64,000 nt of DNA from Bradyrhizobium nivariense (GTDB taxonomy: Bacteria > Pseudomonadota > Alphaproteobacteria > Rhizobiales > Xanthobacteraceae): NCBI RefSeq assembly GCF_029846715.1, contig NZ_JARVWW010000006.1, forward strand, positions 1 through 64,000. The letters run 5' to 3'. This document shows, piece by piece, positions 9,211 through 20,590 of this stretch (position 1 is the first letter of the stretch; each line of letters opens with the position of its first letter). Under the pieces are notes generated by a model, which saw only the letters and a program-made list of their open reading frames with translations, was not told where the DNA came from and did not search any database. The translations under genes and the position numbers were made by a program.

Positions 9211-10350
9211 ATGCCGAGCCGTGTTTACCTCGACTGGAATGCGACCACGCCGCTCCGCGCGGAGGCGCGAAGCGCAATGCTCGCAGCCTATGAGCTGATC
9301 GGCAATCCGTCCTCGGTCCATGCGGAAGGGCGCGAGGCGCGACGGCTTGTTGAGGAAGCACGGGCCAGGCTTGCGACGGCCGTAGGTGCGCTGCCGCGGA
9401 ACATCGTCTTCACCTCCGCGGGAACCGAAGCCAATGCGCTGGCGCTGTCACCGGGCCTGAGGGGGCCGTCTGGCGGGCCTGTCGAGCGGCTGCTGGTCTC
9501 GGCCGTCGAGCATGCCTCGGTGCTGACGGGCGGGCGGTTCCCGGCCGACAGGATCGGTCAGATCCGGGTCACGCGCTCCGGCGTGATCGACCTCGACCAT
9601 TTGAAGGCGCTGCTGAGCGACGGCCCGCCGGCGCTGGTCTCCGTCATGGCCGCCAATAACGAGACGGGCGCGCTCCAGCCGGTCGCCGAGGCCGCGGGAA
9701 TCGTTCACGGGGCCGGCGGCCTCCTCCACGTCGACGCAATCCAGGCGCTTGGAAAAATCCCTTTCGACATCAAGACCATGGGCGCAGACCTTGCGACCTT
9801 TTCTGCGCACAAGATCGGCGGCCCCAAGGGCGTTGGCGCGCTGGCCGTGGCGGAGGGCGTGGCCGGATTGGCGCCGGTGCTGCGGGGCGGCGGGCAGGAG
9901 TTGAACCGGCGCGCGGGAACTGAGAATGTCGCCGGCATTGCCGGCTTCGGGGCAGCGGTGAGGATCGCCCTTCAGGCTTTGCCGGAGGATGCTGAGCGAA
10001 TGGCAACCCTAAGAGATCACTTGGAGAATGGCATTCGCAGGATTGCCGGTGCGATGGTTTTCTCAGATGACGTCAAGCGGTTGCCGAATACCTTCCTTTT
10101 CACCGCGCCCGGACTGAAGGCCGAGACCGCGGTGATCGGCTTCGACCTCGAAGGCATCGCCGTATCCTCGGGCTCGGCCTGTTCCTCCGGCAAAGTGCAG
10201 CCGTCGCATGTGCTGTCGGCTATGGGGTATGATGCCACCGTCGCCCAAGGAGGGGTGCGTCTCAGTCTGGGCTGGTCCACGGGACCGGATGACATCAACA
10301 GGGCGTTAGAGGCTTGGCGAAAGCTCGGTAATACCCTACTTAGAGCCTAA
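9211..10350 (+). CDS. Cysteine desulfurase, IscS/NifS type, first gene of suf cluster (SufS2)
   Basis: A 379-residue class V aminotransferase-fold enzyme, PLP-dependent, releasing sulfur from cysteine for Fe-S cluster assembly. It starts PSRVYLDWNATTPLR, binds PLP through the lysine of FSAHKIGGPKGVGAL, and carries the catalytic cysteine in the long mobile loop SSGSACSSGKVQPSH, typical of group I (IscS/NifS-like) enzymes. It is therefore distinct from the second desulfurase at 14103. The Agrobacterium suf operon (sufS2BCDS1XA) has the same order. The ribosome-binding site is weak. 113 bases separate it from sufB, so sufB may have its own promoter. Confidence 0.93.
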   Translation: MPSRVYLDWNATTPLRAEARSAMLAAYELIGNPSSVHAEGREARRLVEEARARLATAVGALPRNIVFTSAGTEANALALSPGLRGPSGGPVERLLVSAVEHASVLTGGRFPADRIGQIRVTRSGVIDLDHLKALLSDGPPALVSVMAANNETGALQPVAEAAGIVHGAGGLLHVDAIQALGKIPFDIKTMGADLATFSAHKIGGPKGVGALAVAEGVAGLAPVLRGGGQELNRRAGTENVAGIAGFGAAVRIALQALPEDAERMATLRDHLENGIRRIAGAMVFSDDVKRLPNTFLFTAPGLKAETAVIGFDLEGIAVSSGSACSSGKVQPSHVLSAMGYDATVAQGGVRLSLGWSTGPDDINRALEAWRKLGNTLLRA

Positions 10351-10363
10351 GCGACGAAACACG

Positions 10364-10381
10364 GCTTGAATGGTTCTAAGC
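10364..10381. promoter_or_regulatory. Candidate iron-responsive (Irr/ICE-like) operator upstream of sufB
   Basis: An 18-base imperfect palindrome, GCTTGAATGGTTCTAAGC, begins 14 bases after the sufS2 stop. On the other strand it reads TTAGAACCATTCAA in the core, resembling the TTAGAA-N3-TTCTAA type element I recall for Irr-controlled genes in Bradyrhizobium and relatives. A second perfect palindrome, TTTCGATCGAAA, follows at 10388-10399. The pairing of an iron-type box with an Fe-S assembly operon makes iron control plausible, but the match is from memory and unscored. Confidence 0.4.
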
Positions 10382-10463
10382 ACGTGCTTTCGATCGAAAA
10401 ACATCGTAATACTCGTCCGAGTTTGATCCACCGCGGTCCTTGAAACCGCGAGCGGAGGATAAA

Positions 10464-11960
<1,497 letters not shown>

Positions 11961-12022
11961 CTCCGACCCCCGCGGTGCGCATTGCGCGCCCTATGCATCA
12001 TTTGAATAAACTGGACACCAAG

Positions 12023-12772
12023 ATGGCTTTGCTTGAAGTGAAAGACCTGAAGGTTCGTGTTGAGGAGCAAGAGATCCTCCACGGGCTGACGCTGACCGTG
12101 AACGAGGGCGAGATCCACGCCATCATGGGGCCGAACGGCTCCGGCAAGTCGACGCTCTCCCACGTCATCGCCGGCAAGCCCGGTTACGAGGTCACCGACG
12201 GCCAGATCCTGTTCAAGGGCGAAGACCTGCTCGAGATGGCCCCCAACGAGCGCGCCGCCAAGGGCGTGTTCCTTGCGTTCCAATATCCGGTGGAGATCCC
12301 CGGCGTCGCCACCATGACCTTCCTGCGCACCGCGCTGAATGCGCAACGCAAGGCACGTGGCGAGAGCGAATATTCGACGCCGGACTTTCTGAAGAAAGTT
12401 CGCGAGGTCTCGAAGTCACTGAACATTCCGCAGGACATGCTCAAGCGCGGCGTCAATGTCGGCTTCTCCGGCGGCGAGAAGAAGCGCAACGAAGTGCTGC
12501 AGATGGCGCTGTTCGAGCCGAGCCTGTGCATCCTCGATGAGATGGATTCCGGCCTCGACATCGACGCGCTGCGCATCGCGGCCGACGGCGTCAACGCGCT
12601 GCACTCGCCCAGGCGTGCGATGGTCGTCATCACCCACTATCAGCGGCTGCTGAACTACATTGTGCCTGATTTCGTGCACGTGATGTCGCGCGGTCGGGTC
12701 GTGAAGAGCGGTGCCAAGGACCTGGCGCTGGAGCTGGAGTCGTCCGGCTACGCCCAGTACGAGGACGCGTAA
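12023..12772 (+). CDS. sufC: Fe-S cluster assembly ATPase SufC
   Basis: A 249-residue ABC-type ATPase, the motor subunit of SufBCD. It shows a Walker A (GPNGSGKST), Q-loop region (FLAFQYPVEIPG), signature FSGGEKKRNE and Walker B CILDEMDSGLDID, all typical of SufC. Translation is placed at MALLEVKDLK, where family proteins begin, although an upstream in-frame ATG exists at 11993. sufD starts 11 bases after its stop, so the genes are co-transcribed. Confidence 0.97.
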   Translation: MALLEVKDLKVRVEEQEILHGLTLTVNEGEIHAIMGPNGSGKSTLSHVIAGKPGYEVTDGQILFKGEDLLEMAPNERAAKGVFLAFQYPVEIPGVATMTFLRTALNAQRKARGESEYSTPDFLKKVREVSKSLNIPQDMLKRGVNVGFSGGEKKRNEVLQMALFEPSLCILDEMDSGLDIDALRIAADGVNALHSPRRAMVVITHYQRLLNYIVPDFVHVMSRGRVVKSGAKDLALELESSGYAQYEDA

Positions 12773-12783
12773 GGAATTTTGCA

Positions 12784-14106
12784 ATGAACGTTGCTGTGGC
12801 AAAGACCGGAAAGGGCCGCGCGGTGAGCGATCTCTTCACCAGCGCCGAAGCCCGCTTGCCGGGACCGCCTTCCGTGATCTCGGTGCGCCGCGAGGCGTTC
12901 GAGACCTATGAGCGTCTCGGCCTGCCGCACCGCCGGATCGAAGAATGGAAGTACACCGATCTGCGCGCGCTGGTCGGCGAGGTGCTGCCGCTCGCGGCTG
13001 CGCCCGATGCGGCTGCGTTGAAGCGCGCCGCGGACGCGGTGAAAGCGCATGGGATCGAGGGCGCCCGCAAGCTGGTCCTGGTCGATGGCGTGTTCGCGGC
13101 CGATCTGTCCGACGTGAAGGCGCTCGCCTCCGAGGTCAGCGTCAAGACGCTGCGCGAGGTCCTGGAGAACAAGGCTAATCCTGCCGCCGCCGATCTCCTG
13201 CAGACCATTTCGAGCGACGCGGTCATCTCGCTCAATGCGGCCATGGCGACCGATGGCGTGGTGATTTCGGTCGCTGATGGCGCGCAGCCGTCCGCGCCCA
13301 TCCAGCTGATCCATGTCGCGACCTCATCTTCGGCCTCGACGTTCACGCGTTCGCATCTGCGCATCGGCGAGGGCGTCCGGACGACGATCATCGAAAGCTT
13401 CGTCGCGGCCGGAAAGACGAGCGCTTACCAGGTCAACGACGCGGTGATTCTGTGGGTCGGCGACAACGCCGACGTCGCGCATATCCGCCTGATGGACGAT
13501 GCGCCCGACGCGGTCAACGTCACCTCGCAGTTCGTCACGGTCGGCGCGAACACGAAGCTCAATTTCTTCAACATGACCACCGGCGGGGCCGTCAGCCGTT
13601 TGCAAGGCTTCATCACGCTGGCAGGCGAAGGCAGCGAGCTCTCGATCAATGGCGTAAACCTGTTGCAGAAGACCGAGCATGGCGACACCACGCTGGTGGT
13701 CGACCATGCCGTGCCGAGCTGCGTCAGCCGCGAGATCTTCCGCGCCGTGATCGACGACCGCGCCCATTCGGTATTCCAGGGCCGCATCATCGTTCGTCCC
13801 GACGCGCAGAAGACCGACGGCAAGATGATGATTCGCGCGCTATTGCTCTCCGACGAAGCGGAAGCCGACAACAAGCCCGAGCTCGAGATCTTTGCCGACG
13901 ACGTCTCCTGCGGCCACGGCGCCACCGCCGGCGCGCTCGACGACAACCTGTTGTTCTATTTGAAGGCCCGTGGCTTGCCCGAGAAGCAGGCCCAGGCGCT
14001 GCTGATCCAGGCCTTCGTCGGCGAGGCAATCGAGCAGATTGCCGATGATGGCTTGCGCGAGCACGTGATCGGCATCGCCGAGCGCTGGCTGGAGCGGCGG
14101 TCATGA
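12784..14106 (+). CDS. sufD: Fe-S cluster assembly protein SufD
   Basis: A 440-residue SufD, partner of SufB and SufC. Recognisable features are the RRIEEWKYTDLRAL segment near residue 50 (W-K-Y-T-D is conserved in the family) and the beta-helix C-terminal half with SVFQGRIIVRPDAQKTDGKM, CGHGATAGALDDNLLFYLKARGL. The start ATG follows an AAGGAATTTTGC leader. The stop overlaps the sufS start by four bases (ATGA), indicating translational coupling. Confidence 0.96.
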   Translation: MNVAVAKTGKGRAVSDLFTSAEARLPGPPSVISVRREAFETYERLGLPHRRIEEWKYTDLRALVGEVLPLAAAPDAAALKRAADAVKAHGIEGARKLVLVDGVFAADLSDVKALASEVSVKTLREVLENKANPAAADLLQTISSDAVISLNAAMATDGVVISVADGAQPSAPIQLIHVATSSSASTFTRSHLRIGEGVRTTIIESFVAAGKTSAYQVNDAVILWVGDNADVAHIRLMDDAPDAVNVTSQFVTVGANTKLNFFNMTTGGAVSRLQGFITLAGEGSELSINGVNLLQKTEHGDTTLVVDHAVPSCVSREIFRAVIDDRAHSVFQGRIIVRPDAQKTDGKMMIRALLLSDEAEADNKPELEIFADDVSCGHGATAGALDDNLLFYLKARGLPEKQAQALLIQAFVGEAIEQIADDGLREHVIGIAERWLERRS

Positions 14107-15350
14107 GCACGCATCCGGCGGTTTCCAACGGCTCCTACGACGTCGCGCGCGTGCGCCAGGATTTTCCGGCGCTGGCCATGCAGGTCTATGGCAAGCCGCT
14201 GGTCTATCTCGACAACGCGGCGTCCGCGCAAAAGCCGCAGTCCGTGCTCGATCGCATGACGCAGGCCTATACATCCGAATACGCCAACGTACATCGCGGC
14301 CTGCATTATCTCGCCAACGCCGCGACCGAAGCCTATGAGGGCGGCCGCACCAAGGTCGCGCAGTTCATCAACGCGCCGCGGACCGAGGAAGTGATCTTCA
14401 CCCGCAACGCGACGGAGGCGATCAACCTGGTCGGCTCGTCCTGGGGCGTGCCGAACATCAAGGCTGGCGACGAGATCGTCATCTCGATCATGGAGCACCA
14501 CTCCAACATCGTGCCCTGGCATTTTCTGAGGGAACGCCATGGTGCCGTGATCAAATGGGCGCCGGTCGACGACGAGGGCAATTTCCTCATCGACGAGTTC
14601 GAGAAGCTCTTGACCGCGAAGACCAAGCTGGTCGCGATCACGCAGATGTCGAACGCGCTCGGCACCATCGTGCCGGTCAAGGACGTCGTGGCGATCGCCC
14701 ACGCCCGCGGCATTCCCGTGCTGGTCGACGGCAGCCAGGGCGCCGTGCATCTGCCGATCGATGTCCAGGACATCGGCTGCGACTTCTACGTCTTCACCGG
14801 CCACAAGGTCTACGGGCCGACCGGCATCGGGGTGCTCTGGGCCAAGTACGACCACCTCGTCGCGATGCGCCCGTTCAACGGCGGCGGCGAGATGATCCGC
14901 GAGGTCTCGCGCGACATCGTCACCTATGGCGATCCTCCGCACAAATTCGAGGCGGGCACGCCCGCGATCGTCGAGGCCGTGGGACTTGGCGCCGCCATCG
15001 ACTACGTCAATTCGATCGGCAAGGAGCGTATCGCCGCGCACGAGCACGATCTCGTCACCTACGCCCAGGAAAAGCTGCGGGAGATCAACTCGCTGCGGCT
15101 GATCGGCACCGCGCGGGGCAAGGGCCCGGTGATATCCTTCGAGCTCAAGGGCGCGCACGCCCATGACGTCGCCACCGTGATCGACCGCCAGGGCATCGCG
15201 GTGCGCGCCGGCACCCATTGCGTAATGCCGCTTTTAGAGCGGTTCAACGTCACGGCCACATGCCGGGCGTCGTTCGGCATGTATAATACGCGGGAAGAAG
15301 TCGATCATCTGGCACAGGCGCTGTTGAAGGCGCGGGATTTGTTCGCATGA
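14103..15350 (+). CDS. sufS: Cysteine desulfurase SufS
   Basis: A 415-residue group II cysteine desulfurase. VRQDFPALAMQVYGKPLVYLDNAASAQKP opens the protein, the PLP lysine lies in VFTGHKVYGPTGIG, and the catalytic cysteine in RAGTHCVMPLLERF (the R-x-G-x-H-C signature). No SufE-like activator gene is visible in the window; SufS normally needs one, so it should be elsewhere or SufU/SufE-independent. Coupled to sufD and sufT by 4-base overlaps. Confidence 0.96.
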   Translation: MSTHPAVSNGSYDVARVRQDFPALAMQVYGKPLVYLDNAASAQKPQSVLDRMTQAYTSEYANVHRGLHYLANAATEAYEGGRTKVAQFINAPRTEEVIFTRNATEAINLVGSSWGVPNIKAGDEIVISIMEHHSNIVPWHFLRERHGAVIKWAPVDDEGNFLIDEFEKLLTAKTKLVAITQMSNALGTIVPVKDVVAIAHARGIPVLVDGSQGAVHLPIDVQDIGCDFYVFTGHKVYGPTGIGVLWAKYDHLVAMRPFNGGGEMIREVSRDIVTYGDPPHKFEAGTPAIVEAVGLGAAIDYVNSIGKERIAAHEHDLVTYAQEKLREINSLRLIGTARGKGPVISFELKGAHAHDVATVIDRQGIAVRAGTHCVMPLLERFNVTATCRASFGMYNTREEVDHLAQALLKARDLFA

Positions 15351-15718
15351 GTGACACGGCCGAAATCAAAGCCAATCCGATGGAGACCCGGTCGGCGCTG
15401 CCGCCTGAGGAGACCGAGCGTTTGACCACCGAGATCATCGCCGGGCTCAAGACGGTGTTCGATCCGGAAATCCCGGCCGACATCTACGAACTCGGCCTGA
15501 TCTACAAGGTCGAGATCAAGGATGATCGCTCGGTCGACGTCCAGATGACGCTGACGACGCCGAACTGTCCGGCCGCCGGCGAGCTGCCCACCATGGTCGA
15601 GAACGCGGTCGCCAGCGTTCCCGGCGTCGGCGTGGTCGACGTCAAGGTGATCTGGGAGCCGGCCTGGACGCCGGAACGCATGAGCGACGAGGCCCGCCTC
15701 GTGCTCAACATGTGGTGA
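15347..15718 (+). CDS. sufT: SufT-type DUF59/MIP18 Fe-S maturation protein
   Basis: A 123-residue MIP18/DUF59 protein. The fold signature is TVFDPEIPADIYELGLIY followed by LTTPNCPAAGELP, whose cysteine matches the conserved Cys of the family, and VIWEPAWTPERMSDEARL at the C-terminus. Such proteins help maturation or carriage of Fe-S clusters; in rhizobia the gene is also called sufX. Its start overlaps the sufS stop by four bases. A 90-base gap separates it from sufA. Confidence 0.92.
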   Translation: MSDTAEIKANPMETRSALPPEETERLTTEIIAGLKTVFDPEIPADIYELGLIYKVEIKDDRSVDVQMTLTTPNCPAAGELPTMVENAVASVPGVGVVDVKVIWEPAWTPERMSDEARLVLNMW

Positions 15719-15808
15719 CGCGTAACCTTGGCTTTAGATACTTAGAAGATCCTTGGCATTGAGGATCCCTGGCATTGAATTCGCTCCGGAACGGACCACA
15801 TTACTGAC

Positions 15809-16219
15809 ATGACACAGATATCGTCAGGCTCGACACCAGCATCCAGTCCGAAGCCGCGGCGGCCCCGCCCGCAGGTGATGCGGCTGACGGATGCCGCCGC
15901 CCAGCGTATCAGCGAGCTGACCCAGCGCGCGGATTCCGAGATCGTGGGCCTGCGGGTCGGCGTCAAGAACGGCGGCTGTGCCGGACAGTCCTACACTGTC
16001 GAATACGCCCATGATGTCCGCCCGACCGACGAGGTCGTCGAGGACAAGGGCGTCAAGATCCTGGTCGATCCCAAGGCCGTGCTGTTCCTGCTCGGCACCG
16101 AGATGGACTACAAGGCCGACAAGATGCAGGCCCAGTTCGTCTTCAACAACCCCAACCAGATCTCCGCCTGCGGCTGCGGCGAGTCGGTCGAGCTGCGCCC
16201 GGCCAAGATCGACGGGTAG
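15809..16219 (+). CDS. sufA: A-type Fe-S carrier SufA
   Basis: A 136-residue A-type carrier that transfers clusters to apo-proteins. After an N-terminal Ser/Pro/Arg extension of about 25 residues the HesB/IscA domain carries the three expected cysteines: one in VKNGGCAGQSY and two in SACGCGES near the C-terminus. The N-terminal extension is longer than in enterobacterial SufA. Alternative start sites within the extension cannot be excluded. Last gene of the cluster; a palindromic repeat follows 8 bases later. Confidence 0.93.
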   Translation: MTQISSGSTPASSPKPRRPRPQVMRLTDAAAQRISELTQRADSEIVGLRVGVKNGGCAGQSYTVEYAHDVRPTDEVVEDKGVKILVDPKAVLFLLGTEMDYKADKMQAQFVFNNPNQISACGCGESVELRPAKIDG

Positions 16220-16227
16220 GGCCCGCT

Positions 16228-16363
16228 GTCGTCCTGGCGAAAGCCAGGACCCATACCGCGTGATCTCTCGTCGGTAAGAGATGTCGGTACCGGCGTGGCG
16301 CGACTGGCAGTCTTCGCTAAACTACTCCCTGGGGTAATGGGTCCTGGCTTTCGCCAGGACGAC
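16228..16363. repeat. Composite palindromic intergenic repeat (family A)
   Basis: Two 27-base arms, 16228-16254 and 16337-16363, are near-exact inverted copies around an 82-base centre. Each arm is itself a hairpin, GTCCTGGC-GAAA-GCCAGGAC with an 8-bp stem and tetraloop (the complement TTTC in the second). The element fills the sufA-tfoX gap. It resembles dispersed repeats that I associate with Bradyrhizobium intergenic regions and may also terminate suf transcription. Confidence 0.85.
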
Positions 16364-16383
16364 CGTGCGGAGACAGGTCAGCC

Positions 16384-16851
16384 ATGGACCGCGAATTCCT
16401 GATCGATCTGTTCGCCGATTTCGGCCCCGTCGCCATCCGAAAGATGTTTTCCGGCTACGGCATCTCCGCCGACGGCATCAACTTCGCGCTCGCTTTGCGC
16501 GCCGGCCTGTTCTTCCGCGCCGACGAGATGACCATCCCGGACTATGAGGCGGAAGGCTCGAAGCCGTTCCAGTACTCGACCCGCGCCAAGACCGTGCTGG
16601 TGAACTCCTACTGGGAGCTGCCGGCCCGCCTGTTCGACGATTCCGAGGAGCTCGCGCAATGGGCGAAGGCCGCGCTCGCCGCCGCCCAGCGCGCCAAGGT
16701 GAAGAAGCGGCCCAAGGGGAAGAAGGCGACGGCAAAGAAAGTGGCGCAGAAGAAGCCGGCGAACAGGAAGGCCACCAAGCCTGTGAAAGCGCCAACGAAG
16801 AAGGTGAGCAAGAAGGGCCCAGTTCGGAAGCGCGCCAAGCGAACGGGTTAA
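16384..16851 (+). CDS. TfoX N-terminal domain protein with histone H1-like basic tail
   Basis: A 155-residue protein of two parts. Residues 1-100 match the TfoX/Sxy N-terminal domain: LFADFGPVAIRKMFSGYG, then GLFFRADE and KPFQYSTRAKTVLVNSYWELP. Residues 103-155 are a low-complexity tail with 19 Lys and 6 Arg in 53 positions plus Ala, Pro, Val and Thr, like histone H1 C-terminal tails. TfoX-N proteins are linked to competence regulation in gamma-proteobacteria; in alphaproteobacteria their role is unclear. The tail suggests DNA or RNA binding (inference). Ends 2 bases from the convergent fabA. Confidence 0.88.
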   Translation: MDREFLIDLFADFGPVAIRKMFSGYGISADGINFALALRAGLFFRADEMTIPDYEAEGSKPFQYSTRAKTVLVNSYWELPARLFDDSEELAQWAKAALAAAQRAKVKKRPKGKKATAKKVAQKKPANRKATKPVKAPTKKVSKKGPVRKRAKRTG

Positions 16852-16853
16852 GC

Positions 16854-17384
16854 TCAGTCCACAGCCTTCGTCAGGCCGACCCTCATATCCTTCGCCATAT
16901 AAACGCAGGTGCCGTCGGCAAGCACGCGGCCGTCGGCAAATCCCAGAACCAGCTTGCCGCGCCTGACCTGGCGCATGGCGACCTCGTAACGCACGCGTCG
17001 CGTCTCGGGTGTGATGGATCCCGTGAACGCCACCTCGCCGACGCCGATGGCGCGGCCCTTGCCCGGTGAGCCCGACCATCCCAGCCAATAGCCGACCATC
17101 TGCCACATGGCGTCCAGTCCCAGAGAGGCCGGCATCATCGGGTCGCCGCGAAAGTGGCAATCGAAGAACCAGTGACCCGGTGCGATATCGAGCTCGCCGA
17201 CGATGTGGCCCTTGCCGAACTCGCCGCCGTCCAGGCTGAGCTCCGTGATGCGGTCCATCATCAGCATCGGCGGTGCCGGCAATTGCGCATTGCCGGCACC
17301 GAAATAGCCGCCTTCGCTCGATCTCAGCAGGTCGTCCCTGGTGTAGGAGGGTTGCGGGGTGTGAAAATCACGTGGGTTGGCCAA
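16854..17384 (-). CDS. fabA: 3-hydroxydecanoyl-ACP dehydratase FabA, stand-alone
   Basis: A 176-residue hot-dog-fold enzyme that dehydrates and isomerises C10 3-hydroxyacyl-ACP in unsaturated fatty-acid synthesis. GHWFFDCHFRGDP holds the catalytic histidine (about residue 77) and LGLDAMWQ the catalytic aspartate (about 91); the 14-residue spacing equals that of the E. coli enzyme. The usual M-P-G-C-L between them is MPASL here, so the neighbouring Gly-Cys is replaced by Ala-Ser. No fabB or fabI is next to it, unlike the usual irr-fabA-fabB-fabI arrangement of rhizobia, so this may be a second copy. Confidence 0.88.
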   Translation of the reverse strand: MANPRDFHTPQPSYTRDDLLRSSEGGYFGAGNAQLPAPPMLMMDRITELSLDGGEFGKGHIVGELDIAPGHWFFDCHFRGDPMMPASLGLDAMWQMVGYWLGWSGSPGKGRAIGVGEVAFTGSITPETRRVRYEVAMRQVRRGKLVLGFADGRVLADGTCVYMAKDMRVGLTKAVD

Positions 17385-17492
17385 GGCGACAAGTCCTCCG
17401 GATGCTCGCAGTCGGGCGCCTCAAGACGGCGAGGGAGATGTCGTTCGTAAGGTCGGAATGTCAAGCGCAGGTGGCGGTGCGCAGTTTCGGCG

Positions 17493-18560
17493 TCACGCCA
17501 CCCGGTTGTGCGTCTCGACCGCGAATTCCGGGTCGGCCTCGCAGATCACGCGGTTGCGGCCGTTGCGTTTGGCGGCGTAGAGGCAGGCATCCGCCCGTTC
17601 GATCAGCGCATCGGTGTCGTCGCCCTGCTTGAGCATGGAGACGCCGACGGAGATGGTGACGCGGCCGAGGATTTCGCCGGTGGACTTCTTCTTCAATTCC
17701 TTCGCCATCACCGCGCGGCGGATGTGATCGGCCACGGTGAGGGCCTGGCGCAGCGCGGTGTTGGGCAGCACGACCGCAAATTCCTCGCCGCCATAGCGTG
17801 CGGTGATGTCCTGGCCCTTGATGGTCTGCTTCAGGGACAGGCCGACGAGCCGCAGCACCTGGTCGCCGGTGAGATGGCCGTAGGAATCGTTGAACGACTT
17901 GAAATGGTCGATGTCGACCAGCAGCAGCGACAGCGGATCGCCCGAGGCGAGCGCGCTCTGCACGGCCATGCCGATCATGCGATCGAAATATTTGCGGTTG
18001 CCGAGCCCCGTCAGCGGATCGGTCAGGCTCTCGGCGCGGATCGCCTCCAGGCTCTGCTGGAGGTTGCTGATCTCGCTCTTCGACAGCGCCAGTCGGCCTT
18101 CCAGCGCCTTGTTGGTCTCGCGCATCTCGTCGGTCGAGCACAGCAGCGTCGCGACGATCGATTTGATCTGCTCGCGGCTCTTGGCCGATGACAGCTTTTC
18201 GGTCGCGCCCGACAGGCTGGCATCGTAGGAGCCGGTCATCCCGAGCGCATCGCCGAGAACCTTCATGACGTCGTCGATTTCGCCGATGACGCGCGCGCCG
18301 ACCTTGTCGATGCGGTCGGTGGTCTTGATGTGGGAGAGGTAGGTCTCGTAGATCTGCTCGAGATCGGCTTCGGTCAGCTTGCCGCTGCGCGCCAGCGTCT
18401 CGTTGATGATCTTGTTGAGCGGGGCGTTGTAGCCGGTGGCGTAGACGTACCAGATCTCGTAATTGCGGGGAATTGCCGTCTGCCGTAGCGATCGGATCTG
18501 ACCGAGCGCTACCTCGGCGAACGCCATCGTGCGTTCGTGTTCGTCGAGCACCTTGACCAC
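17493..18560 (-). CDS. GGDEF diguanylate cyclase
   Basis: A 355-residue soluble protein. The N-terminal 190 residues are helical and include coiled-coil-like stretches before a GGDEF domain starting at SLTDPLTGLGNRKYFDRM. The active site reads ARYGGEEF, an active GGEEF form that makes cyclic di-GMP from two GTP. Five residues upstream the product-inhibition site is KGQD rather than RxxD, so feedback binding may be altered. No membrane helix is seen. The N-terminal segment (YEIWYVYATGYN-PLN) occurs in a group of alphaproteobacterial cyclases. Transcribed alone. Confidence 0.93.
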   Translation of the reverse strand: MVKVLDEHERTMAFAEVALGQIRSLRQTAIPRNYEIWYVYATGYNAPLNKIINETLARSGKLTEADLEQIYETYLSHIKTTDRIDKVGARVIGEIDDVMKVLGDALGMTGSYDASLSGATEKLSSAKSREQIKSIVATLLCSTDEMRETNKALEGRLALSKSEISNLQQSLEAIRAESLTDPLTGLGNRKYFDRMIGMAVQSALASGDPLSLLLVDIDHFKSFNDSYGHLTGDQVLRLVGLSLKQTIKGQDITARYGGEEFAVVLPNTALRQALTVADHIRRAVMAKELKKKSTGEILGRVTISVGVSMLKQGDDTDALIERADACLYAAKRNGRNRVICEADPEFAVETHNRVA

Positions 18561-18726
18561 GGAACATACCCCACAGTGATCGGCGCGCCGTCGACCGCAG
18601 CAATTCTTAAATTATGTTCGTAGGCTAACGGACGATCGTGAACGCCCCGTAAATATACGTGCACGAATGCATCCAAAAAGTTGCGCGCCGGCTTTATTTC
18701 AACCAAACCTTGGCGCGCATCGCGCT

Positions 18727-20292
<1,566 letters not shown>

Positions 20293-20590
20293 TGAGCCTC
20301 TGGTCGAAACCGCCGTTCGGAATCGAGGGTAATAAGGCTGTCGCGTTTCACCCCGAAACGGCGCGCTCTCAAAGAAGCTGGGGGTGCTGACTCACGCGAA
20401 CAAAGCGCCAGGCTCAGGAATCGCTCTTCGATCTGAGCCGCGTCGCTCCGGAACATAGGCGGGAATCAGCCAAAGTCAATGGAGCAGCTGCGGGAAGGCC
20501 CTAAAAAACCTGGGGTTTTCGCTCAAATAGCGGGCGCGGCTGCGGTTTTCCGCCCAATCCAGCGGTCGGCCGGAGCTGCCCAAACGTCGG
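20293..20590. other. Intergenic stretch upstream of rhlE, no gene seen
   Basis: Between rhlE and the araC-type gene, both on the minus strand. It should hold the rhlE promoter and a leader transcript. Overlapping open frames exist but lack starts or protein-like composition. No terminator or repeat is evident. Confidence 0.5.
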
